NCBI RefSeq assembly: GCF_009729415.1
Contig: NZ_MPKW01000030.1
Span: 183,203 to 247,202 of the forward strand
Source: Mycolicibacterium sp. CBMA 234
GTDB taxonomy: Bacteria > Actinomycetota > Actinomycetes > Mycobacteriales > Mycobacteriaceae
Reading direction: 5' to 3'
Length of the DNA stretch: 64,000 nucleotides
Made by a program: the position numbers and the translations under genes. Shown here in pieces: positions 1 through 7,422 of the stretch; the stretch's first letter is position 1, and every line of letters starts with the position of its first letter. The notes under the pieces were generated by a model. That model had not been told where the DNA came from. It saw nothing but the letters and a program-made list of their open reading frames with translations, and did not search any database.

Positions 1-1
1 G

Positions 2-412
2 CCGGTGCTGATCAGCGACCACCTGAACCTGACGGCCCGTTCGCCGCTGGTCGGTGCGCAGTTCGTCGATCTGGTCGACGCCTACTCGCCGCGGCTGCGC
101 GCGCTGGCCCGCGAGGTCGACCCGTCGCTGACCGAGGGCGTGTATGCCGGGCTGCCGGGGCCGCACTACGAGACACCTGCCGAAATCCGGATGCTGCGGA
201 CGCTCGGTGCCGACCTGGTCGGCATGTCGACGGTGCACGAGACCATCGCGGCCCGCGCCGGGGGCGCCGAGGTGCTGGGCATCTCGATGGTGACCAACCT
301 GGCCGCCGGCATGACCGGCGAGCCGTTGAGTCATGCCGAGGTGCTGGAGGCAGGGCGGCAGTCCGCAGCCCGCATGGGTGCTCTGTTGGCCGAGGTACTG
401 GCGAGGTTGTAG
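2..412 (+). CDS. deoD: Purine nucleoside phosphorylase, C-terminal part (5' end outside window)
   Basis: Phosphorolytic cleavage of purine (deoxy)nucleosides to base and (deoxy)ribose-1-phosphate in the cytosolic purine salvage pathway. Only the last 136 or so residues are present and the reading frame is open to the window edge, so the start lies upstream. The trimeric PNP family signature is clear: GLPGPHYETPAEIRML, then LGADLVGMSTVHETIAA (the stretch carrying the substrate-binding Met/Ser region) and LGISMVTNLAAG. The stop is TAG at 410-412. In M. tuberculosis deoD (Rv3307) lies directly before pmmB; here a small opposite-strand gene separates them. Family assignment is firm. Confidence 0.93.
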   Translation, partial: PVLISDHLNLTARSPLVGAQFVDLVDAYSPRLRALAREVDPSLTEGVYAGLPGPHYETPAEIRMLRTLGADLVGMSTVHETIAARAGGAEVLGISMVTNLAAGMTGEPLSHAEVLEAGRQSAARMGALLAEVLARL

Positions 413-444
413 GGCTGGACGATGCTTGGATTCAATGCGCAAAG

Positions 445-693
445 TCAGCCAGGCGCATAGCAGCCCAACTGATAGATGAGAGTGTCGTCGATCAAGACGG
501 GTTCGTCTGCATAAGCCGCCAGGGCTCGAACCGCTTCGATATTCGGAATGTGAAAACAAAACGGTTCGACGGGGATGCCGTCATCCACATTCAGAATCGC
601 TCGAATCGCAGCTTCGTTCAAACGCGTCAGGTGATGCTCTTGCACGAGCCGCTCCGTCACGGGGTCAAAGCCCTCAAGACACCAATACAACAC
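445..693 (-). CDS. Small hypothetical protein, low-GC insertion between deoD and pmmB
   Basis: About 82 residues from a GTG at 693; a longer GTG start at 750 would add a hydrophobic N-terminus. The sequence begins VLYWCLEGFDPVTERLV and continues as a compact alpha/beta-looking protein ending LIYQLGCYAPG. The opening beta-strand with FDPxTERLV recalls small immunity-like or DUF7683-type domains, but that is only a resemblance. My count over 481-720 gives about 53% GC, clearly below the flanking genes, and the codons are richer in A/T, which suggests horizontal arrival. It is absent from the deoD-pmmB junction of M. tuberculosis and converges on deoD. The rest of the long antisense frame over pmmB is a shadow and is not included. 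Confidence 0.5.
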   Translation of the reverse strand: MLYWCLEGFDPVTERLVQEHHLTRLNEAAIRAILNVDDGIPVEPFCFHIPNIEAVRALAAYADEPVLIDDTLIYQLGCYAPG

Positions 694-759
694 GACTCCC
701 CACAGTAAAGGCAGGGTCGTGGCTCGCGCGCACCAAATGCTTGCGAGCACAATGGCCCC

Positions 760-2271
760 GTGACCGCGACACCGCTGACCTTCGGCACCGCCGGCCTGCG
801 TGGCCCCATGCGCGAGGGCCTCGACGCCATGAACGTCACCACCGTCAGCCGGGCAACGTGGGCGGTGGCGACGGTGCTCAAGAACCGCTGCCTGGGCGGG
901 TCGACGGTCGTGGTCGGCCGCGACGCGCGACACCACTCCGACGAGTTCGCCATAGCGACGGCGGAAATCTTTGCCGCCCAGGGGTTTTCCGTCGTCCTTC
1001 TCCCCCACCCTGCGCCCACCCCCGTCGTGGCCTATGCGGTACGTCATCTCAATGCTGTTGCCGGCGTGCAGATCACCGCGTCGCACAATCCGCCGGCCGA
1101 CAACGGCTACAAGGTGTACTTCGACGGCGGCATCCAGATCGTCCCGCCGACCGACCGAGACATCGAGACGGCCATGCGCCAGGCACCGCCGGACATCGCG
1201 AGGCAGCCCGTCACGCCCGCGGACGAAACGCTCGTCAACCAGTACGCGCAGCAGACCGCCTCGCTGCGCACGACCGCGGGCGACGTCCGGGTGGCACTGA
1301 CCGCAATGCACGGGGTCGGCGGTGCGCTCGCGGTTGACGTGCTGAATCGCGCGGGCATCACCGACATCCACACCGTGGCAGCGCAATTCGACCCGGACCC
1401 GGACTTCGCCACGGTGGCATTCCCGAACCCCGAGGAGCCCGGCGCTACCGACCTGCTGCTGGCGCTGGCTACCGAGAGCGACGCCGAGGTCGCCATCGCC
1501 TTGGACCCCGACGCCGACCGCTGCGCCGTCGGCATCCCGACCGCACAGGGCTGGCGCATGTTGTCCGGCAATGAAACCGGTTGGCTGCTGGGCGATTATC
1601 TGTTGTCGGGTCTCACGCCTGACCAAGCCAGGACCGCGGTGGTCGCCAGCTCGCTTGTCTCCTCGCAGCTGCTTGCCAAGATTGCGGCCAGATACGGCGC
1701 CCACCACGTCGAAACCCTCACCGGTTTCAAGTGGCTGGCCCGCGCCGACAACGACATCCCCGGCGCCACCCTGCGCTACGCGTACGAAGAGGCCATCGGT
1801 CACTGCGTCGATCCCGCCGTCGTGCGAGACAAGGACGGCATCAGCGCCGCCGTCGTCGTCTGCGATCTGGTTGCGGCACTGCGCAATCGGGGCCACACGG
1901 TCCAAGATCGGTTGGATGCGCTGGCCGCAAGATACGGCGTCCACCTCACAGACGCAGTATCGGTGCACACCGACGCCGACGCGGTGATGAGCCGCCTGCG
2001 CGCCGAGCCGCCGACCCAGATCGCCGGCATCGCCGTCAGCACCGAGGACTTGGACGAGCGTCGGGGCCAGCACCGCACCGACGCGTTGATTTTCACCGGC
2101 GAAGGCCTGCGGGTAGCGGTCCGCCCGTCGGGAACCGAGCCAAAAGTGAAGGGCTACATAGAAATCAGTAAGCCGCCGGCCAGTGACGTAGCGACCGCCC
2201 GGGCCGAAGCATCCACTGCGCTTCACGAAGTGAAGGCGGTCGTCACCCACCTACTGGCGCCGCGGGGGTAG
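760..2271 (+). CDS. pmmB: Phosphomannomutase/phosphoglucomutase, N-terminally short
   Basis: Alpha-D-phosphohexomutase interconverting hexose 6- and 1-phosphates, feeding GDP-mannose and cell-envelope glycan synthesis or pentose-phosphate recycling. All four family sites are present: FGTAGLRG near residue 8, the phosphoserine loop TASHNPP with Ser108, the metal loop DPDADR from Asp249, and the phosphate-binding RPSGTEP from Arg455. It has 503 residues against about 534 in M. tuberculosis PmmB; the usual N-terminal lead-in of about 30 residues before the first domain is missing. The frame is closed by TAA at 706-708, and GTG 760 is the only sensible start, without an obvious ribosome site. The missing end abuts the low-GC insertion. 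The stop is one base from the upp stop on the other strand. Confidence 0.9.
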   Translation: MTATPLTFGTAGLRGPMREGLDAMNVTTVSRATWAVATVLKNRCLGGSTVVVGRDARHHSDEFAIATAEIFAAQGFSVVLLPHPAPTPVVAYAVRHLNAVAGVQITASHNPPADNGYKVYFDGGIQIVPPTDRDIETAMRQAPPDIARQPVTPADETLVNQYAQQTASLRTTAGDVRVALTAMHGVGGALAVDVLNRAGITDIHTVAAQFDPDPDFATVAFPNPEEPGATDLLLALATESDAEVAIALDPDADRCAVGIPTAQGWRMLSGNETGWLLGDYLLSGLTPDQARTAVVASSLVSSQLLAKIAARYGAHHVETLTGFKWLARADNDIPGATLRYAYEEAIGHCVDPAVVRDKDGISAAVVVCDLVAALRNRGHTVQDRLDALAARYGVHLTDAVSVHTDADAVMSRLRAEPPTQIAGIAVSTEDLDERRGQHRTDALIFTGEGLRVAVRPSGTEPKVKGYIEISKPPASDVATARAEASTALHEVKAVVTHLLAPRG

Positions 2272-2272
2272 G

Positions 2273-2896
2273 TCAGCGCGGACCGAACTGCCGGTCCCCC
2301 GCATCGCCCAGGCCAGGAACGATGTACGCGTCGGCGTTCAGCCCGCTGTCGATGGTCGCCGTAAACAACCGCAAAGACGGAACCGTCTTCTCCACCAACG
2401 CAATTCCGTCCGGAGCGCACACCACGCACACCGCGGTGATGTCGTCGGCGCCGCGGTCCAGCAGCAGGCGCAAGGTGTGCGCCATCGACCCACCGGTGGC
2501 CAGCATCGGGTCCAGCACCATCACCGGCCGGCCACTCAGATCCGCGGGCAGCGACTCCAGATACGGCGTCGGCTGGTGCGTCGTCTCATCGCGAGCCATC
2601 CCGACGAAACCGACCTGAGCCTCCGGGATCAACGCGTGTGCCTGTTCGACCATGCCCAGACCGGCCCGCAGCACCGGCACCAACAACGGCGGATTCGACA
2701 GCCGGGAGCCGATGGTCGCCGTGACCGGGGTCTGCACCGGCAACTCTTCACTGGCCAACGAGCGCGTGGCCTCGTACACCAGCATCAGCGTCAAGTCGCG
2801 CAACGCGGAGCGGAAGCCGGCGTTGTCGGTGCGCTCGTCGCGCAGGGTGGTCAGCCGCGCAGCGGCCAGCGGATGATCGACAACCCGGACGTCCAT
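2273..2896 (-). CDS. upp: Uracil phosphoribosyltransferase
   Basis: Converts uracil and PRPP to UMP in pyrimidine salvage. The type I PRTase PRPP loop VMVLDPMLATGGS lies near residue 130, preceded by LLVPVLRAGLGMV and followed by the uracil-binding C-terminus YIVPGLGDAGDRQFGPR. I take ATG at 2896 (MDVRVVDHPLAAARL), which gives 207 residues, the same length as the M. tuberculosis protein; an upstream TTG at 2905 would add only three residues. It converges on pmmB with a one-base gap between stop codons and diverges from the EspC-like gene. Assignment is firm. Confidence 0.96.
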   Translation of the reverse strand: MDVRVVDHPLAAARLTTLRDERTDNAGFRSALRDLTLMLVYEATRSLASEELPVQTPVTATIGSRLSNPPLLVPVLRAGLGMVEQAHALIPEAQVGFVGMARDETTHQPTPYLESLPADLSGRPVMVLDPMLATGGSMAHTLRLLLDRGADDITAVCVVCAPDGIALVEKTVPSLRLFTATIDSGLNADAYIVPGLGDAGDRQFGPR

Positions 2897-2946
2897 GTGC
2901 GCCAAGATTAATGGAACCGAACGGGCGCCACGGCCGTCTTATCCAC

Positions 2947-3258
2947 ATGACCCGAAACCTGACCGCGGATCTTCCGGCCCTGCACCAACTCGCCGCGCAC
3001 TACCGCGATCACAGCACTGAACTGGCCGCGCACGCCGCGGACCTGACGGCCATCGCTGGGCAGTTCACGGCCGACGCTCTAGGCCCGGTCGGCGCCACAT
3101 TCGCCGCTGCTCTGGCCGAAGCTACGCACCATCAGGCCCGACTCGCCCACTGGCTCGGCGCGCGTCTGGAAGCCGCTGGTACGACGGCCATCACCACCGC
3201 CAGCGGTTTCGCCGATGCCGACCGCGGGGTGGGTCGCCGGGTCGGGGCGTGGATATGA
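2947..3258 (+). CDS. EspC-like small helical protein (type VII secretion substrate family)
   Basis: 103 residues from ATG 2947 (MTRNLTADLPALHQLA). The protein is Ala- and His-rich, with amphipathic helices and the LGPVGATFAAALAEA pattern seen in EspC/DUF2580-type proteins, which are ESX-associated small helical substrates. No Cys and no classical signal peptide. The stop TGA at 3256-3258 overlaps the ATG of the next gene (3255), so the two are almost certainly translated together. A start at 2911 is possible but sits only a few bases from upp. The pairing with an NlpC/P60 hydrolase suggests that it partners or escorts that enzyme for export; this is inference. Confidence 0.65.
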   Translation: MTRNLTADLPALHQLAAHYRDHSTELAAHAADLTAIAGQFTADALGPVGATFAAALAEATHHQARLAHWLGARLEAAGTTAITTASGFADADRGVGRRVGAWI

Positions 3259-4373
3259 CGGGCTCGTTGGTGACCGCCCTCGCGGCGCCGATCCGCGAAG
3301 TGCAGGCCCTGGTCGGTCCGGGCTTCTCCGGCCCCGACCCGGCCGACGCGCTGCACACGGTGCAGTCCGGGCTCGACGGCGTCGCGGCCGCCGCAGATGG
3401 CGCGTGGCAGCAGGCGCAGGGCCAGTGGACCGGTGTCGCTTCGGGCAGCGCGGGTCAGTTCGCCAGTGCTGCCGTCACTGCCATCGTGGCGATGGCGATG
3501 ACCGCCGGACAGCTCGGTGCCCACACCGCTCAGGCGGCTGACGCGGTCGCTCGCGCGAGGGAGCGCCTGCAGGTCATCCTGCAGAATTTCGAGGCCCGAG
3601 CCGCGGAGCTCGAAGGCACTCTGGAGACCCCCGCGGACGCCGCCGAACTCATCGACGAAGCCAGCCGCGCCCTAGACGAAGCCATCGCCGTCGTCGACGA
3701 ATTGCACGCCGAGCTTGCTACCCAGGCCGAGCAGGTCACCGCGACGACCGCCACGCCGCTGCCGTCAAGCAATGGATCACCTTGGTCGGCAAGCGGATTA
3801 GGCGCAGGGTCCGCACCCATGACCAGCCCCAGTCTGGGTGCCTCCGCCGGTCAAGGCGCCAACTGGGCCAACGGACTCGGCGGGCTCAGCGGACTCGGCG
3901 CCCTCGCCTCGCCCGCGGCCCACGCCGCCCAGGCCGCGCTCACCGACCGCAGACAATCCGATCCCGGAAAATTCGGCGCCGGCGAGAGCGTCACACTGCC
4001 CGACGGCAGCACCGCGACCGCACCGAACCGGGTCGCGGCCGACGCGGTGCGCCACGCGCTCACCCAACTCGGCGTTCCGTATGTCTGGGGCGGCACCACG
4101 CCGGGCGTCGGGTTGGACTGCAGCGGCCTCACCCAGTGGGCGTACCAGGAAGCCGGCCTCGACCTGCCTCGGCTGGCGCAGGAGCAGGACGTCGGTGCGA
4201 CGGTCGACCGGGGCTCGCTGCGTCCCGGCGACCTCGCGGTGTGGGACGGTCACGTCGCAATGATCGTGGGCAACAACCTCATGATTGAGGCGGGCGACCC
4301 CGTCCAGCTGTCCCCGATCCGCACCACCAACCTGGATCAGGGCTTCCACGGCTTCTTCCGCCCAACCGCATAA
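3255..4373 (+). CDS. NlpC/P60 family peptidoglycan endopeptidase with N-terminal helical domain
   Basis: 372 residues. Residues 1-160 are Ala-rich helices resembling WXG100/Esp-type helical domains; a Ser/Gly/Pro linker follows; the C-terminal third is a C40 NlpC/P60 domain. The catalytic Cys is in GLDCSGLTQWAY and the catalytic His in VWDGHVAMIVG, with VPYVWGGTTP before the Cys, as in mycobacterial Rip endopeptidases that cut the D-Glu to mDAP stem bond. There is no Sec signal peptide, so export through a type VII route with the coupled EspC-like protein is plausible. The start ATG 3255 overlaps the previous stop (ATGA); a GTG at 3249 is the alternative. Confidence 0.85.
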   Translation: MTGSLVTALAAPIREVQALVGPGFSGPDPADALHTVQSGLDGVAAAADGAWQQAQGQWTGVASGSAGQFASAAVTAIVAMAMTAGQLGAHTAQAADAVARARERLQVILQNFEARAAELEGTLETPADAAELIDEASRALDEAIAVVDELHAELATQAEQVTATTATPLPSSNGSPWSASGLGAGSAPMTSPSLGASAGQGANWANGLGGLSGLGALASPAAHAAQAALTDRRQSDPGKFGAGESVTLPDGSTATAPNRVAADAVRHALTQLGVPYVWGGTTPGVGLDCSGLTQWAYQEAGLDLPRLAQEQDVGATVDRGSLRPGDLAVWDGHVAMIVGNNLMIEAGDPVQLSPIRTTNLDQGFHGFFRPTA

Positions 4374-4379
4374 CGCCAC

Positions 4380-4580
4380 ATGAAACCCACCGAATACGAC
4401 GACGCGATGGCCCGTGCCCGTGCGACCCTGGCGGTCCTGAACCGCGCGGCTGCCGAGCTGTCCCGAGCAGACCGGGACCCCGATATCGCCGCCACTGTCC
4501 TGCACCACCTGCGCGACGATCTCGACCGACACCATTGCGCCAGTGATGCCCCCAGCGTGCCTCAAGCCGCACGTCGTTAG
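4380..4580 (+). CDS. Small hypothetical protein downstream of NlpC/P60 gene
   Basis: 66 residues starting MKPTEYDDAMARARATLAVL, predicted to be almost wholly helical and hydrophilic, with one Cys near the C-terminus and no membrane segment. It begins 7 bases after the hydrolase stop and ends 11 bases before satS, so it is probably the third gene of the same operon. I do not recognise the family. The codon pattern (G/C at third positions) fits a real gene. A regulator or co-substrate of the hydrolase is one guess from position only. Confidence 0.6.
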   Translation: MKPTEYDDAMARARATLAVLNRAAAELSRADRDPDIAATVLHHLRDDLDRHHCASDAPSVPQAARR

Positions 4581-4590
4581 GCTGTGCCGC

Positions 4591-5877
4591 ATGGCTGCTG
4601 ACATCGTGCCGGTTCGGCTCGGTCTGACCAATGGCGATCTGTACACCCTGTGGGCGCCGCTCTGGCGTGACTCGGACGACGAGTGGGAAGCATTCCTCGG
4701 CCACGAGGAAGACCTCTACGCCTTCGAATCCGTTGCGGACCTGGCCGCTTTCGTGCGGACCAACACCAACAACGACCTCGCCGACCACCCGAAGTGGAAA
4801 GAGCTCGGCGAGGCCAATGCCCATAGCCTGAACCCGGCCGAGAGCCACCTGCACGACCTGGTCGGGGTCCCCGAGCTCGTCGCAGACAAGCCCACCGATG
4901 AGTCGGTCACCTCGCTGCGCCGGACGCTGCAGATCGTGGGCGCGCTCGGCTCGGTGTGCGACCTGATCGCGGTGGCGAAGTTCTTCAACGGCAACCCCGT
5001 GCTGTCGACGCTCGGTGGCGGCGCCGAGGCCTACTCGAGCCGGGCCGGCCGGAAGCGCTGGGCCGACATCGAAGCCGCAGTCGGCCGCAGTTGGGACCAC
5101 GTGCTCGACGCCATCGACGCCCTGGTGAACACCCCCGAGGTCGACGCGAAGATCGCGGAGAAGGCGCAAGCCGAACTCGATGAGCCAGCACCCGAGCCCG
5201 AGGAAGACGACCTCATCGAGGAGGCCGACGAGGCCGACGTCGAGGACACCCTCATCGAAGACGAGGTGGACACCGACTCGGAGGAGGAGGCGCTCACCGT
5301 GCAGGCCGAGCGCCAGCTGCTCGGCAGCGACGAGGACTTCTGGGAGCGCGTCGGTATTGATCCCATCCGGATCATGACCAACGGCGGCACCTTCTACACG
5401 CTGCGCTGCTACTACAACGACCTGCCGCGGTTCCTGGGGCGCAACGGCCGCATCAGCGTGTTCGGCTCGGAGCGGTCCCTGGCCCGCTACCTGGCCGACG
5501 AGCACGAGAGCGATCTGTCGAGCTTCGAGGCGTACAGCGACATCCGCACCGCCGCGACCGACGGCTCGCTGCAGATCCGCGTCACCGAGGACAACGTCTA
5601 CGTCCTCAGCAGCCTGTCCGACGACATCTCCGACGGACCGGACGCCGTGGACCGCGAGCAGCTGGACCTGGCCATCGAGTTCGTCCGGGACGTCTGCGAA
5701 TACGCCGAGGACGGCACCGCCGACAAGGCGCTGACCACCAGCCAGCCGCTGGGCAAATTCGTAGGCCACATCCTGGAGCCCGAGACCGTCAGCGCGCCGT
5801 CCAAGCCGTACGCCGAGGCCGTCGCTCAGTGGGAGACGCTTGAGCGCTTCGTCGAGTCGCGCCTGCGTCAGGAGTAA
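4591..5877 (+). CDS. satS: SatS-like export chaperone (Rv3311 family)
   Basis: 428 residues. In M. tuberculosis Rv3311 (SatS) is a cytosolic chaperone that assists the SecA2 export pathway and is needed for secretion of the phosphatase SapM. Here the protein starts MAADIVPVRLGLTNGDLYTLWAPLW from ATG 4591, has a very acidic Glu/Asp-rich linker around residues 195-240, and a second domain with TNGGTFYTLRCYY that echoes the first (TNGDLYTLWAP), so the protein looks like a two-fold repeat. Position between upp and add matches the M. tuberculosis locus, but sapM itself is not adjacent; the EspC-like and NlpC/P60 genes occupy its place. Confidence 0.82.
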   Translation: MAADIVPVRLGLTNGDLYTLWAPLWRDSDDEWEAFLGHEEDLYAFESVADLAAFVRTNTNNDLADHPKWKELGEANAHSLNPAESHLHDLVGVPELVADKPTDESVTSLRRTLQIVGALGSVCDLIAVAKFFNGNPVLSTLGGGAEAYSSRAGRKRWADIEAAVGRSWDHVLDAIDALVNTPEVDAKIAEKAQAELDEPAPEPEEDDLIEEADEADVEDTLIEDEVDTDSEEEALTVQAERQLLGSDEDFWERVGIDPIRIMTNGGTFYTLRCYYNDLPRFLGRNGRISVFGSERSLARYLADEHESDLSSFEAYSDIRTAATDGSLQIRVTEDNVYVLSSLSDDISDGPDAVDREQLDLAIEFVRDVCEYAEDGTADKALTTSQPLGKFVGHILEPETVSAPSKPYAEAVAQWETLERFVESRLRQE

Positions 5878-5923
5878 TCCGCACCCGCGATGAGTTCCGG
5901 CTGCGAATCCGGTCAGCACTGAC

Positions 5924-6763
5924 ATGACCCAGACCAGCACTCCGCCGATCATTCGTCGTCTCGCCGTCCCCGGCGCCACCCTGCACTACGAGGTACGCGG
6001 CCGCGGGCCGGTGCTTGCCGTGATCGGGTCGCCGATGACGGCGTCCGAGTTCGCCCCGGTGGCGGACGCCCTGGCGGCCGACTACACCGTGGTGACGTAC
6101 GACCCGCGCGGATTGGGCGCCAGCCCCATCGACGATCCCGCGCAGGACTCCACCCCCGAGCTGCGGGCCGATGACGTCGTTGCGATCCTCGACGACCTCG
6201 GCGCCGGCCCTGCCGACGTGTTCGGCTCCAGCGGTGGTGCCGTCACCGGCCTGGCGCTTGCGGCCAAGTACCCGGACCGGCTACGCACGCTCGTCGCGCA
6301 CGAACCGCCAGTGCTGGAGTTGCTGCCGGCCCCCGAGGTGGAGCGGCAGCGTGCCGCCAGCCGTGACATCGTCGCCACCTTCCACCGGGACGGTCCGGGC
6401 GCGGCCATGGCCAAATTCATGGCCAATGCCGGGTTCACCCAGGCCGACGGGGCCGTGCCCACCCCGCAGGGGCCGCCGCCGTCGCCTGAAGAGATGGCCC
6501 GCCAGCTGGCCGGTCTGACCCGCTTCTTCCAACACGAATTGCTGTACACCACAACGTATTTACCGGACATCGCGGCACTGAAGGCCGCCCAGGTCGTGGT
6601 GGGCATCGGCGCTGATTCCGAGCACCTGATCACCCACGGCACCTCGATGGCGTTGTGCCATCAACTCGGCGTCGAGCCCGTCATCTTCCCTGGCGATCAC
6701 GGCGGATTCATCGGCGCACCTGAGGAGTTCGCGGCCACGCTACGAGCCGCGCTTCAGCACTGA
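5924..6763 (+). CDS. Alpha/beta hydrolase
   Basis: 279 residues with the alpha/beta-hydrolase fold. The nucleophile elbow is FGSSGGAVTGLAL near residue 105, an oxyanion region RGLGAS lies near residue 64, and the C-terminal His is in FPGDHGGFIG. Substrate unknown; such proteins act as esterases, epoxide hydrolases or haloperoxidase-like enzymes. There is no signal peptide. It is a single gene 46 bases after satS, on the same strand. M. tuberculosis has a hydrolase gene (Rv3312c) at the equivalent place but on the opposite strand, so I do not claim orthology. Confidence 0.8.
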   Translation: MTQTSTPPIIRRLAVPGATLHYEVRGRGPVLAVIGSPMTASEFAPVADALAADYTVVTYDPRGLGASPIDDPAQDSTPELRADDVVAILDDLGAGPADVFGSSGGAVTGLALAAKYPDRLRTLVAHEPPVLELLPAPEVERQRAASRDIVATFHRDGPGAAMAKFMANAGFTQADGAVPTPQGPPPSPEEMARQLAGLTRFFQHELLYTTTYLPDIAALKAAQVVVGIGADSEHLITHGTSMALCHQLGVEPVIFPGDHGGFIGAPEEFAATLRAALQH

Positions 6764-6969
6764 AAGCCCAGTTCCTGACCCGTTTTCACTCGTTTTCGGT
6801 TCCACCCGTTGAAACTCGCGTTGCAAAATTAGTTAGCAAGGCGTAAGAATTTCCCAAGAATCCGCTGAGTCCGGCGGATAGCGCCTGCCGGGGGTAGGCG
6901 CTCGCAGCAGCTCGAATCGCCGGGAGATGCCGGCGGTGAGACCAGCGGCGTTGAGCGGAAGGTGGTCGG

Positions 6970-7422
6970 GTGCGGTCGTTTTCGATGGGTCGCCTACTGA
7001 AGATGGTCTGGATACCGATCCTGCTGGTCGTGGTGTTGTCGGTATCTGCCCTGGTGGTGTCGCGACTGCACACGAAGTTCGGGTCCGAGAACCTGAACGC
7101 CCATGCCGGTGCAGGCATCGAGATTGTCCAGTTCAACCCCAAGGTCCTGGTGTACGAGGTCTACGGACCGCCCGGCACCTCGGCTGAGATCAGCTATTTC
7201 GATCCGGATGCCAACGTGCACTCGGTCAGCGCAGCGCTGCCCTGGTCCGTCACCTTGTCCACCACGCTGCCGACCGTGAGCGCCAACTTGATGGCCCGCA
7301 GCAGCAGCATGCAGAGCAGCGACCACATCGGTTGCCGCGTCACCGTCAACGGCACTGTCCGTGAGGAGCAATCCGCGAATGGCGTCAACGCCCAGACCTA
7401 CTGCCTGGTGAAGTCCGCATGA
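6970..7422 (+). CDS. MmpS-family membrane accessory protein
   Basis: 150 residues. One N-terminal membrane helix (about residues 12-32, MVWIPILLVVVLSVSALVVS) followed by a small periplasmic beta-rich domain with VYEVYGPPGTSAEISYFD and a pair of Cys (GCRVTV and TYCLV) that could form a disulfide, as in MmpS4/MmpS5. MmpS proteins assemble with MmpL transporters and adapt substrates such as siderophores in the periplasm. GTG 6970 is chosen because AAGGTGG lies about 7 bases upstream; ATG 6985 lacks such a site. The stop overlaps the mmpL start (ATGA). The 206-base upstream gap is AT-rich for this genome and must hold the promoter. Confidence 0.93.
   Translation: MRSFSMGRLLKMVWIPILLVVVLSVSALVVSRLHTKFGSENLNAHAGAGIEIVQFNPKVLVYEVYGPPGTSAEISYFDPDANVHSVSAALPWSVTLSTTLPTVSANLMARSSSMQSSDHIGCRVTVNGTVREEQSANGVNAQTYCLVKSA

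Noticed and set aside
760..2250. Long antisense frame covering pmmB
   Set aside because: It is the shadow of pmmB codons in high-GC DNA: low-complexity Arg/Gly/Val-rich sequence without motifs. Only its last part, outside pmmB, looks coding.
6780..6960. IdeR box before mmpS-mmpL
   Set aside because: aaattagttagcaaggc looks similar at first but aligns poorly with the 19-base consensus, so siderophore function is not supported by regulation.
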